NCBI GenBank assembly: GCA_052389915.1
Contig: JBQTHL010000089.1
Location: 18,489 to 82,488, forward strand
Length of the DNA stretch: 64,000 nucleotides
DNA from: Panacagrimonas sp052389915
GTDB taxonomy: Bacteria > Pseudomonadota > Gammaproteobacteria > Nevskiales > Nevskiaceae
Reading direction: 5' to 3'
The notes beneath the pieces were generated by a model that was not told the DNA's origin, ran no database searches, and worked only from the letters and a program-made list of their open reading frames with translations. Positions 34,195 through 42,700 of the stretch are shown here, one piece after another. Numbering within the stretch: the first letter of the stretch is position 1; each line of letters begins with the position of its first letter. Both the position numbers and the translations under genes were made by a program.

Positions 34195-35985
34195 TTAGTA
34201 TTTACGCGCCTTCGGCGGAATCTGCTCGACCTCGTCGTCGAGCGGATTCATGTGCACCGGGCGGAAATCGATCCGCACGTCCTTGTCACCGGTGCGCCAG
34301 GCGATGGTGTGCTTGAGCCACTCGCGATCATCGCGATCCTTGAGGTCATCGCGCGCGTGCGCACCGCGCGATTCCTTGCGGTTCTCGGCGCCGACGATGG
34401 TGAGCAGCGCCTGGCCGAGCAGGTTGTCGAGCTCCAGCGTCTCCATCAGGTCGGAGTTCCAGATCATCGAGCGATCGGAAACCTGCACGTTGCTGAACGC
34501 GTCGATGATGCCGTGCAGCTTGGTGATGCCTTCCTGCATCGTCGCGCCATCGCGGAACACCGCGCAGTGCTTCTGCATGGTCTTCTGCATGTCGAGCCGG
34601 ACCTTGGCGGTGTATTCGCTGCCCTTGGCATTGCGCAGCTTGTCGAGACGCGCGATCGACTGCTCTTCCGAGGCTGCCGGAATCTTCTTGTGCGGCTGGC
34701 TCGGCTTGACGAGTTGGGCGGCGCGGATCGCGGCGGCGCGACCGAACACAACCAGATCGAGCAGCGAATTCGAGCCGAGACGGTTCGCCCCGTGCACCGA
34801 CACGCAGGCCGCCTCGCCCACGGCCATCAGGCCGGGCACGACCGAATCCGGATCGCCATTCTTCAAGGTCACGGCTTCGCCGGTGTACAAGGTCGGGATA
34901 CCGCCCATGTTGTAATGCACCGTTGGCACGACCGGGATCGGTTCCTTCGTGACATCCACGCCGGCAAAGATCTTCGCGCTCTCGGAGATACCGGGCAGAC
35001 GCTTGTGCAGCACCTCGGGTCCGAGATGCTCGAGGTGCAGATGAATGTGGTCGGATTCTTCGCCCACGCCGCGGCCTTCGCGGATTTCGGTGGCCATCGC
35101 GCGGCTCACCATGTCGCGCGGCGCAAGGTCCTTCACGCTCGGCGCGTAGCGTTCCATGAAGCGCTCACCGGTCTTGTTGGTGAGGTAACCGCCCTCGCCT
35201 CGCGCACCTTCGGTGATGAGGCAGCCCGACCCGTAGATGCCGGTCGGATGGAACTGCACGAATTCCATGTCCTGCAACGGCAGGCCGGCGCGCAGCACCA
35301 TCGCGTTGCCGTCGCCGGTGCAGGTGTGTGCCGACGTGGCCGAAAAATACGCGCGCCCGTAACCACCCGTCGCAAGAATCGTCTGGTGTGCTCGGAAGCG
35401 ATGCAGTTGGCCGGTCGAGAGATCCAGCGCGATCACGCCCTTGCAGGAGCCGTCGCTGTCCATCAGCAAATCCATCGCGAAGAACTCGACGAAGAACTGC
35501 GCCTTGCACTTCAGGCTCTGCTGGTAAAGCGTGTGCAGCATCGCGTGGCCGGTGCGATCCGCGGCCGCGCAAGTGCGCTGCGCAGGAGGACCTGCGCCGA
35601 ACTCGGTGGTCATGCCGCCGAAGGGACGCTGGTAGATCTTGCCGTCCGGCGTGCGCGAGAACGGCAGGCCGTAGTGTTCGAGCTCGATGATCGCGGGGAT
35701 GGCCTCGCGCGTCATGTACTGGATGGCGTCCTGATCGCCGAGCCAGTCGGAGCCTTTCACGGTGTCGTAGAAGTGCCAGCGCCAGTCGTCCTTGCCCATG
35801 TTGGACAGCGCGGCGGAAATGCCGCCCTGCGCCGCGACGGTGTGCGAGCGCGTCGGGAAGACCTTGGTGATGTTGGCGGTCTTCAGCCCGGACTCGGCCA
35901 GACCCAGGGTGGCGCGCAGGCCCGCGCCACCGGCGCCGACCACGACCACGTCGTATTCGTGATGAACGATTTCGTAGGCGGACAT
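34195..35985 (-). CDS. sdhA: Succinate dehydrogenase flavoprotein subunit
   Basis: The 596-residue catalytic subunit oxidises succinate to fumarate using covalently bound FAD. The N-terminal dinucleotide fold is VVVVGAGGAGLRA, followed by TRSHTVAAQGGISAAL with the flavinylated His. Active-site elements QFHPTGIYG, TEGARGEGGYL and the Arg in SRAMATEIREGRG are present, as is the C-terminal HMNPLDDEVEQIPPKARKY. Length is normal. Five bases separate it from sdhD. Flavinylation is likely aided by the SdhAF4-like protein encoded at the head of the cluster. Confidence 0.97.
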   Translation of the reverse strand: MSAYEIVHHEYDVVVVGAGGAGLRATLGLAESGLKTANITKVFPTRSHTVAAQGGISAALSNMGKDDWRWHFYDTVKGSDWLGDQDAIQYMTREAIPAIIELEHYGLPFSRTPDGKIYQRPFGGMTTEFGAGPPAQRTCAAADRTGHAMLHTLYQQSLKCKAQFFVEFFAMDLLMDSDGSCKGVIALDLSTGQLHRFRAHQTILATGGYGRAYFSATSAHTCTGDGNAMVLRAGLPLQDMEFVQFHPTGIYGSGCLITEGARGEGGYLTNKTGERFMERYAPSVKDLAPRDMVSRAMATEIREGRGVGEESDHIHLHLEHLGPEVLHKRLPGISESAKIFAGVDVTKEPIPVVPTVHYNMGGIPTLYTGEAVTLKNGDPDSVVPGLMAVGEAACVSVHGANRLGSNSLLDLVVFGRAAAIRAAQLVKPSQPHKKIPAASEEQSIARLDKLRNAKGSEYTAKVRLDMQKTMQKHCAVFRDGATMQEGITKLHGIIDAFSNVQVSDRSMIWNSDLMETLELDNLLGQALLTIVGAENRKESRGAHARDDLKDRDDREWLKHTIAWRTGDKDVRIDFRPVHMNPLDDEVEQIPPKARKY

Positions 35986-35990
35986 GTGGC

Positions 35991-36368
35991 TTAGCTCAGC
36001 GCGATCTTGAGCACCGCGAAAATGCTCGCGGTGGCAACAACGAAATGGAAGAACTTGGAGAACAGCAGGGCCGTGAGCTTCATGCCCTCGCTGCCGACAT
36101 AGTCTTCAATCACGACCTGTACGCCGAGCATCGAGTGATACAGCGCAGCCGCGATGAACAGCACCAGGGTCACAGCGACAGCGGGATAGCCGACCCAATA
36201 TTCCACGGACTCGTAGTCGGCGCCCGGCAACTGCGCCACGCTGAACACGAACCACAGGCTCAGCGGAATAAGCGCGATGGCAGATACGCGCTGCATCCAG
36301 AAATGATGCGTGCCGTCCTTGGCGGAGCCCAGACCGCGCGCGTGACCGAGAGGGGAACGAAAGCTCAT
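35991..36368 (-). CDS. sdhD: Succinate dehydrogenase membrane anchor subunit D
   Basis: The 125-residue membrane protein has three predicted helices: about 28-47 (VSAIALIPLSLWFVFSVAQ), 60-82 (VGYPAVAVTLVLFIAAALYH) and 100-124. HSMLGVQVVIEDY, with the His/Asp of the heme b and quinone site, is typical of SdhD. The start MSFRSPLGHARGLGSAKDGTHH is standard for gammaproteobacterial SdhD, so ATG 36368 is used rather than the long upstream extension. It sits between sdhC and sdhA. Confidence 0.93.
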   Translation of the reverse strand: MSFRSPLGHARGLGSAKDGTHHFWMQRVSAIALIPLSLWFVFSVAQLPGADYESVEYWVGYPAVAVTLVLFIAAALYHSMLGVQVVIEDYVGSEGMKLTALLFSKFFHFVVATASIFAVLKIALS

Positions 36369-36379
36369 GAGCGGTCTCC

Positions 36380-36784
36380 TTAGGTCAGGTAGGCCAGGGC
36401 CCAGACGGCCCCGGTAAGCACGCCGGATATGGCGATGACGGCATAGCCCGACTTGTACGCGGTGGGAATATCCAGCCCGCGTCCGATATCCCAGAACAGG
36501 TGCCGGATGCCGTTGCACAGGTGATAGAGGAAGGACCAACTCCAGCCCAGCAACAGGATCTGCCCGTACCAGGCGCTGACATGAACCGCGTACTTGGCGT
36601 AAGCCTCCGGCCCGCTCGCCAGCGCAATCAGCCAGCCCGCGAGCAGCAGGGTTCCTGCGCTCAAGCCCATGCCCGTCGCGCGATGCGTGATCGACAGCAT
36701 CGAGGTGAGCTGGGGCTTGTAATACGGCCCGATCATGAAGGGCGACAGCGGCCGGTTCGATGCCGGTGATTTAGGTGTGCTCAT
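36380..36784 (-). CDS. sdhC: Succinate dehydrogenase cytochrome b556 subunit
   Basis: The 134-residue protein has three transmembrane helices and the SdhC signature RPLSPFMIGPYYKPQLTSML...SITHRATGM, plus HLCNGIRHLFWDIG with the heme-ligand His. It anchors the complex and forms the quinone site with SdhD. A GAAGG ribosome site just upstream of the ATG at 36784 supports the start; the in-frame position at 36814 is less likely. First gene of sdhCDAB, directly downstream of the assembly-factor gene. Confidence 0.94.
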   Translation of the reverse strand: MSTPKSPASNRPLSPFMIGPYYKPQLTSMLSITHRATGMGLSAGTLLLAGWLIALASGPEAYAKYAVHVSAWYGQILLLGWSWSFLYHLCNGIRHLFWDIGRGLDIPTAYKSGYAVIAISGVLTGAVWALAYLT

Positions 36785-36838
36785 TGGGGTACCTTCAGTG
36801 TCCGCGCCAACCACTCCCGTTGCGCGAACTGTGTGGGT

Positions 36839-37063
36839 CTAAAAATCAATGCAGCGTCCGTCTTTTTCCCAGTCGCCGTAACGCGTCGGCTCCAAGCCGT
36901 TCATGCGGCCGCCAATCTCGGGAACCTTGCCGGGGGCCAGCGTCGTTACTGGCGCCTCGATCACCGGCGGAGGATTCTGTTCCGCCAACAGCGTGCTCAA
37001 GGAAATCGTGTCGTCAGACTTCGGGCGATAACGGCGTGCGGCCAGATCAACGCGGTCAGTCAT
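36839..37063 (-). CDS. SdhAF4-like succinate dehydrogenase assembly factor (DUF1674)
   Basis: The 74-residue protein ends in GGRMNGLEPTRYGDWEKDGR followed by CIDF, which is the conserved C-terminal signature of SDHAF4/DUF1674 proteins. These bind flavinylated SdhA and promote its assembly with SdhB. The N-terminal half is variable, as usual. It is 55 bases upstream of sdhC on the same strand, so its role is backed by both motif and context. The ATG at 37063 is used; a GTG at 37078 is possible. Confidence 0.88.
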   Translation of the reverse strand: MTDRVDLAARRYRPKSDDTISLSTLLAEQNPPPVIEAPVTTLAPGKVPEIGGRMNGLEPTRYGDWEKDGRCIDF

Positions 37064-37131
37064 GGATCGCTGCGGCACAATGGGCTTGGGGACACCCTAT
37101 TTTCGCAAACCCGGCCCCGTACCCGCAACGA

Positions 37132-37938
37132 ATGTCTAACCCTCACTCCAGCGATATCCCTCCCGTCCCGTCTGACGAAACTCAGACCGCACGGGCTCTG
37201 CGGCTCGATTCCTGGGCGCCGTTGCGCGTGTCGGGCGCCGACGCCGAGAGCTTTCTGCAAGGCCAGCTCAGCGCCGATCTGCGCGCATTGAAGCCGCAAC
37301 GCGCGCAATGGGCGTCCTACAACAGCCCCAAGGGACGCATGCTCGCGGTGATGCAGGTGCTGCGTGACGGCGAGGTCATCGAGCTATGGCTGCCGCGTGG
37401 ACTGATCGAGCCGGTAGCCAAGCGGCTGCGCATGTTCGTGATGCGCTCGAAGGTGCTGATCGAGACGCCGCAGCCCCGTGCGGTGGACCCCGAGACCGAT
37501 GCTCGCGACCGACGCATGCTCATCACGGCCGGCATCCCGGTGGTCTATCCCGAAACCCAGGATCGCTGGGTGGCACAGATGGCCAATCTCGATCTGATCG
37601 GCGGCATCGGCTTCGAGAAGGGCTGTTACACCGGGCAGGAAGTCGTCGCGCGCCTGCACTACCTGGGGAACCTCAAGAAGCGCATGTTCCTGGTGCGGGG
37701 TCCAGGGCAGCCGCCCGCGCCGGGCAGTGCGATTCGCGACAGCCAGGGCGATGGACAGTCCGTCGGCGATATCGTCGATGCCTGCGCCGACGAAGGCGGC
37801 GGTTTCATCGCCACAGCGGTCTTGCAGCTCGCCGCCTCGAATTCCGAATGGCTGCGGATCGATCGCGAAGCGGACTCGGTGATGTCGCGTCCACGGGCTT
37901 TTGCCTACCCGGGCACGCCCGATTACGCGGCCCGCTGA
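37132..37938 (+). CDS. ygfZ: YgfZ/GcvT-domain folate-binding protein
   Basis: The 268-residue protein has the signature KGCYTGQE at 163-170, whose Cys is essential in E. coli YgfZ, and the GcvT-like fold around FLQGQLSADL near 43. YgfZ binds folate and supports maturation or repair of certain iron-sulfur enzymes, MiaB among them. Its location next to sdhAF4-sdhCDAB, an iron-sulfur enzyme operon, fits. The ATG at 37132 is chosen because it begins MSNPHSSDIPP just ahead of the first conserved block. It is divergent from the sdh cluster. Confidence 0.92.
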   Translation: MSNPHSSDIPPVPSDETQTARALRLDSWAPLRVSGADAESFLQGQLSADLRALKPQRAQWASYNSPKGRMLAVMQVLRDGEVIELWLPRGLIEPVAKRLRMFVMRSKVLIETPQPRAVDPETDARDRRMLITAGIPVVYPETQDRWVAQMANLDLIGGIGFEKGCYTGQEVVARLHYLGNLKKRMFLVRGPGQPPAPGSAIRDSQGDGQSVGDIVDACADEGGGFIATAVLQLAASNSEWLRIDREADSVMSRPRAFAYPGTPDYAAR

Positions 37939-37962
37939 GTCGATTATTTCCGGCAGCTTCTC

Positions 37963-39477
37963 CTACCGCGAAACGCCCTCCGTTCCACCGTTGCCAGTAC
38001 CGACCGTGCCCGGTAACGCAGGCGGCACCAGCACCGTCTCGAACAGGAACGGATCGTCGAAATGCGCCTGCCCGACGAAGGCCGTGGCGTGCCGACCCCA
38101 TTGGCGCATCGCCCCGGCGTTACGCACGCCGCTCGGCCACAGCCAGTAGCGCTCGCGGCGCTCGGTGCCGGCGACGATGCCATCGGGTCCGAACAGGCTT
38201 TGCGTGCGCTTGCCCTCGTCGGCGGGCAGAGTCAGCAGATCCTCGTAGGGTTTCAGCTCGTACACCTTCAGTGAAGCGGCGACGGCCTGTTCCCTGGACA
38301 CGACTCGGCGCACCGCGTGCGTGCCGGATTTGAGGCGCAATGCAACCCGATCGGTCGGCACCTCGGCCTGCGGGAACAGGATGGTGTCGGCGTGTTCGCG
38401 GCGCTCGAACGCCTGCACCGGAAATCCGTAGTGGTAGCAGCCGCAGGCGTGGATGGTGTCGTACATCATCGGTTGACCCTTGTGATCCAGCGTGACGCGC
38501 CAGATCAGACCGTCCAGCGGACCCGCTGCCGGATCGCCGGGCCGCTCCTCGGTGCGCTCCGAGAACCAGACGAAGTAGCTGATCTGGAGATAATTCTGCC
38601 CACCGAACCGGTTGAAGCCGGTGCGGAAATAGACCACCGGATTTTCGACATCCACTCCCGGCTTGTCCCTGCCGGCAAGCGGTGCACCGGGTCGGTCGTA
38701 TTCGCCGGCGCTTTCGATCCACAGCGCGGGCGCGTGGAACTGCGCCATCTGGTTGACCTCCGACCACAGCATGCCGATGCGGCCCAGACGATCGCGCGGC
38801 TTGCGGGTGAGATCCACGGTCTGATCCGCGTAGAAATCCTCGCTGTTCGGTTCCTTGGCGGGCTTGGCCTTCCACAGCACCAGTTCGCCCGGCGCATCGA
38901 GTTGCGCCAGCGGCCTGGCGTATTCCGCCTCCACCTCGCGCCGGAAAGACGCCAGCCCCCGGTTGAGAAACGGCACCGCCAGCGGATAAAGACCCAGGGC
39001 TCGCGCCGTCGTAGAGTAATCGGCCGGCGGCTGCACCGCCGCGATCAGGCGCTTGCGCCAGACCTCGTCGTCCAGCTCCCAACTCCGCAGCCAGGCGCCG
39101 CAGGCACGCAGATCCAGCAGCAGGGACGAGCGCTTCTCCGACTCCATGTTGAGGTTGAACAACTCCACGTCGCGCGCCTCGTCTTCGTTGGCGCGCAGAT
39201 AGCCCACCCATTCCCAGAACGCGTCCATGTCAGGAATCTCGTTGGCGAACGACGCGGAGAAGCGATCGCTGCGCAGGTACGGAAACCCCGGGATCCGCGA
39301 GTAGCCGGCGTCCTGCACCCCGGCCGCTTGGATCTGCGCGTCCACCTGCTTGTAAAGCGCCAGGCAGCTTTCGCCCTGCGGCACTTCCGGACGCTTGGGT
39401 GTCGTCAGGCTTGCGCAACCGGTGGCGAGCAATGGCGTCAAAGCGCAAACCAGCAGCAGTCTGAAACGGGCGGGCAT
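37963..39477 (-). CDS. Large conserved lipoprotein of unknown function
   Basis: The 504-residue product has a lipoprotein signal with lipobox LLATGC (Cys21). No known domain is recognised. Features seen: a mostly helical N-terminal half, then a beta-rich half with YFRTGFNRFGGQNYLQISYFVWFSER and a CGCYHYG cluster near 365-370 that could bind a metal or form a disulfide. It is probably outer-membrane or periplasmic. Relatives occur as stand-alone genes in Gammaproteobacteria. It converges on ygfZ and is divergent from the TIGR03032 gene. Confidence 0.8.
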   Translation of the reverse strand: MPARFRLLLVCALTPLLATGCASLTTPKRPEVPQGESCLALYKQVDAQIQAAGVQDAGYSRIPGFPYLRSDRFSASFANEIPDMDAFWEWVGYLRANEDEARDVELFNLNMESEKRSSLLLDLRACGAWLRSWELDDEVWRKRLIAAVQPPADYSTTARALGLYPLAVPFLNRGLASFRREVEAEYARPLAQLDAPGELVLWKAKPAKEPNSEDFYADQTVDLTRKPRDRLGRIGMLWSEVNQMAQFHAPALWIESAGEYDRPGAPLAGRDKPGVDVENPVVYFRTGFNRFGGQNYLQISYFVWFSERTEERPGDPAAGPLDGLIWRVTLDHKGQPMMYDTIHACGCYHYGFPVQAFERREHADTILFPQAEVPTDRVALRLKSGTHAVRRVVSREQAVAASLKVYELKPYEDLLTLPADEGKRTQSLFGPDGIVAGTERRERYWLWPSGVRNAGAMRQWGRHATAFVGQAHFDDPFLFETVLVPPALPGTVGTGNGGTEGVSR

Positions 39478-39608
39478 ATTCGGATTCCTGGCGAGACGGT
39501 TCGCGCATTACGAATACGCGAGCAAACCAGACTCGGCGGCCCGGGCACCAGCCCGGGTGGACGCCTATTGTGTTCGAGCGCCGGAAAAGACTGCGATAGA
39601 GTCCGCGC

Positions 39609-40706
39609 ATGAGCACACCTCCCGCGCCCCCTGCTCCCCCTGCGCCCCTTTCCATCGACGCCTCGCGCCACTTCCCGGCCTGGATGGCGGAGCAGCGAGT
39701 GAGCCTCGCGCTGAGTTGCTACCAGTCCGGCAAGCTGTTCCTGATCGGGCTCAAGCCGGACGGGCAACTGTCGGCGTTCGAGCGCACCTTCAATCGCTGC
39801 ATGGGCCTGTGGTCGGATACGCAAACCTTGTGGCTGGCCTCGGCCTACCAACTCTGGCGCCTGGAAAATGCCTTGCCGCCCGGCGAGCACGAGAACGGCT
39901 TCGACCGGGTGTTCGTGCCCCGTGTCGGGTACACCACCGGCGACGTGGACGTGCACGACGTGGCGGTGGATGCGGACGGGAAACTGGTGTTCGTCAGCAC
40001 ACTGTTCTCCTGCCTGGGCACGCTCAGCGAGCGTCACAACTTCTCGCCGCTGTGGAAACCGCGCTTCGTCAGCAAGCTCGCGGCCGAGGATCGTTGCCAC
40101 CTCAACGGGCTGGCGATGGACAACGGCCGGCCGCGCTATGCCACCGCGTGCAGCCAGAGCGATGTGGCCGACGGCTGGCGCGAACGGCGCCGCGACGGCG
40201 GATGCGTGATCGACATCGCCAGCAACGAGATCGTCGCGAGCGGTTTTTCCATGCCGCATTCGCCGCGCGTTCGCGACGGCAAGCTGTGGCTGCTCAATTC
40301 CGGCAATGGCGATTTCGGGTACGTCGATCCGGCTATCGGCCGCTTCGAAGCGGTGGCGTTCTGTCCCGGCTACGGCCGGGGTCTGGCCTTCGCGGGCAAC
40401 AACGCGGTAATCGGTCTTTCGAAAGCGCGGCACGACAAGACCTTTGCCGGGCTGGCGCTGCACGAGCATCTGGCTGCGAAGAACGCGAGTGCGCGCTGCG
40501 GCGTGCAGGTGGTGGACCTGAAATCCGGCGACACTCCGCACTGGCTGCGCATCGAAGGGGCGGTCGAGGAAATCTACGACTTGGTGGTGTTGCCCGGCGT
40601 GCTGCGGCCCAAGGCCCTAGGCTTCAAGACCGAGGAAATCCGGCATCGCGTATGGCTGGACGTGGGCGGGCGCGTGCAGCAGTGGAGCGGGCAGGCGCGC
40701 GAGTGA
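39609..40706 (+). CDS. TIGR03032-family protein
   Basis: The 365-residue protein starts with a Pro/Ala run and then follows the TIGR03032 pattern: FPAWMAEQRVSLALSCYQSGKLFLIG, FNRCMGLW, YQLWRLEN, DVDVHDVAV, CHLNGLAM and LWLLNSGNG. The family probably forms a beta-propeller and has no established activity. No signal peptide. The next gene, 21 bases downstream, is a TPR-OGT glycosyltransferase; this pairing recurs and suggests a joint role in protein or polysaccharide modification, which is inference. Confidence 0.85.
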   Translation: MSTPPAPPAPPAPLSIDASRHFPAWMAEQRVSLALSCYQSGKLFLIGLKPDGQLSAFERTFNRCMGLWSDTQTLWLASAYQLWRLENALPPGEHENGFDRVFVPRVGYTTGDVDVHDVAVDADGKLVFVSTLFSCLGTLSERHNFSPLWKPRFVSKLAAEDRCHLNGLAMDNGRPRYATACSQSDVADGWRERRRDGGCVIDIASNEIVASGFSMPHSPRVRDGKLWLLNSGNGDFGYVDPAIGRFEAVAFCPGYGRGLAFAGNNAVIGLSKARHDKTFAGLALHEHLAAKNASARCGVQVVDLKSGDTPHWLRIEGAVEEIYDLVVLPGVLRPKALGFKTEEIRHRVWLDVGGRVQQWSGQARE

Positions 40707-40727
40707 ACGGCGGGCTTGGAGCGCCGC

Positions 40728-42674
40728 ATGAATGCGGCCTGCACGGTTCCGGCGCAGGGCGCATTCATGCGCCGTGATACCGACGCCGCCGCGCTCAACA
40801 ATCGAGGCTTGGCGCTGCGCAAGGCCGGGCGTGTGGACGAGGCTCGGAAAACTTTCGAGCAGGCTCTGAAACTGCAACCCGGTTACGCCAAGGCGCACTA
40901 CAACCTCGGCCTCGTCGAAGCCGATACCGGGGCCTGGGAACGAGCCCTGATCTGTTTCGATGCGGCGCTGCAGAACGAACCCGGCTATGTCCGCGCCCTG
41001 GTCGCGCGGGCCGGCGTGCTGTCGCAACTCGGGCGGAACGATGAGGCGCAGCGCGACTACACCACGGCACTGGCCTACGAGCCCGGGCACGAACAGGCTC
41101 TGCACCGGCAGGCGCTGCTGCTCGGTCAGGCCGGTCGCCACGAGGAGTCGGAGGCCTTGTTGAGACGACTGCTCGGCCTTCGACCGGAATCGGCGGAAAC
41201 CCTTTTCTCGCTCGGGAGTTGCCTGATGGCACAGAAGCGTCTCGAAGACGCCCTGCATACACTGCGACGGGCGCTGAGTGCGGGCCATGCACCGGCGCTG
41301 GCGAGCGTGGTCAAGCTGCAAGCCGAACTTTGCGACTGGACAGACTGGGCTGAGAACCTGCGGAGGCTGTGCGAGCCCACCAACGAGGGCTCCCACCCTG
41401 GAATTACGCCGTCAATGGCGACGCATCTACCGGTCACGACAAGCCAGCAGTTCGAAATCTCCAGTCGTCACGCGCTCGAACTGCGCGCGCGAATGCAGGC
41501 GCTGACCGAGAAGCTGCACTTCGTGCACGAATCGCGCGCTGCCGGGCGACGGCTGCGCATCGGCTACCTGTCCTGCGACTTTCGCAATCACGCGACCGCA
41601 CACCTGATGCGCGGCCTGTTCGCGCTGCACGACCGCAGTCGCTTGGAAATTTTTGCTTACTCGTACGGGCCGGACGACGGCAGCGAATACCGACGCAGCA
41701 TCGAGCGCGACTGCGATCGATTCGTCGACATCCAGAAGAGCAACCCCGAACAGGCGGCGCGGCGCATCCACGCCGACGGCATCGACATCCTGCTCGACCT
41801 GGTCGGCTTTGCGGGCAACGGCCGTCCCGAAATCCTGGCCTTGCGCCCGGCGCCGGTGCAGGTCAACTACCTCGGTTTTCCGGCGACGATGGGCGCGGGC
41901 CTGGCGGACTTCATCCTTGCGGACGCGGTGATCGTGCCGCCGGCGGACGACCCGCTTTACGGCGAGCGGGTGATCCGCCTGCCGCACAGCTATCAGTGCA
42001 CCGACCGCGAGCAGGCGATTGCGGACCCGGCGCCACCACGCAGCGCCGAAGACCTGCCCGCGTCGGGCTTGGTTTTCTGCTGCTTCAACGCCCACTACAA
42101 ATTCGAGCCGCAAATCTTCGCGCTGTGGATGCGGGTGCTGAGCCGGGTACCGGACAGCGTGTTGTGGCTGTTGCAGCCGGATCGCGCGGCCCGACTCGCC
42201 GTCGGGAGGCTGCGCGCGGCGGCAGCGCAGCACGGCGTCGATCCGGCGCGTCTGCGTTTTGCGCCGCTGCGACCGAAGCCGCTGCACCTGGCACGCAGCC
42301 GCTACGCCGACCTGTTTCTCGACACGCCGATGTGCAACGCCCACACCACCGCGACCGATGCGTTGTGGGCCGGTGTGCCGGTGCTGACCTGTACCGGCCA
42401 GACCTTCGCGACGCGTGTCTGCGCCAGCCTGCTCACGGCCGTCGGGATGCCAGAACTGATCGCGGGTTCGCCGGCCGCCTACGAGGAGATGTCGGTGGAA
42501 CTCGCGCTAAATCCCGATCGCCTGTGCTCGGTGAAATCGAAACTGGAGCGGAAGCGCCTGACCACAGCCCTGTTCGATAACCCGCGATACGTGCGCCACC
42601 TGGAAGCGGCGTTTGAATCGATGCGGCCATGCCCGCGGTGGCAGGAGCCATCGGCGCCCGACTCGGCTCCGTAG
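40728..42674 (+). CDS. TPR-containing O-GlcNAc-transferase-like (SPINDLY/GT41) protein
   Basis: About 648 residues. Five or six TPR units occupy about 20-210 (AALNNRGLALRKAGRVDEA...). The C-terminal half is a GT41 domain: LRIGYLSCDFRNHATAHLM near 276, QVNYLGFPATMGAG near 382, and CNAHTTATDALWAGVPVLT near 538. GT41 enzymes use a nucleotide sugar (UDP-GlcNAc in eukaryotic OGT) to modify Ser/Thr or other residues. GGAG just upstream supports ATG 40728; TTG 40716 and ATG 40767 are alternatives. It is in an operon with the TIGR03032 gene. Confidence 0.9.
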   Translation: MNAACTVPAQGAFMRRDTDAAALNNRGLALRKAGRVDEARKTFEQALKLQPGYAKAHYNLGLVEADTGAWERALICFDAALQNEPGYVRALVARAGVLSQLGRNDEAQRDYTTALAYEPGHEQALHRQALLLGQAGRHEESEALLRRLLGLRPESAETLFSLGSCLMAQKRLEDALHTLRRALSAGHAPALASVVKLQAELCDWTDWAENLRRLCEPTNEGSHPGITPSMATHLPVTTSQQFEISSRHALELRARMQALTEKLHFVHESRAAGRRLRIGYLSCDFRNHATAHLMRGLFALHDRSRLEIFAYSYGPDDGSEYRRSIERDCDRFVDIQKSNPEQAARRIHADGIDILLDLVGFAGNGRPEILALRPAPVQVNYLGFPATMGAGLADFILADAVIVPPADDPLYGERVIRLPHSYQCTDREQAIADPAPPRSAEDLPASGLVFCCFNAHYKFEPQIFALWMRVLSRVPDSVLWLLQPDRAARLAVGRLRAAAAQHGVDPARLRFAPLRPKPLHLARSRYADLFLDTPMCNAHTTATDALWAGVPVLTCTGQTFATRVCASLLTAVGMPELIAGSPAAYEEMSVELALNPDRLCSVKSKLERKRLTTALFDNPRYVRHLEAAFESMRPCPRWQEPSAPDSAP

Positions 42675-42700
42675 TCGCCCCAGGCCTGAGGTACCAAGGC

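Noticed and set aside
34015..35994. 659-codon plus-strand frame over sdhA and the repeat element
   Set aside because: Antisense shadow; it reads through the GGGAGGCG repeat without domain content.
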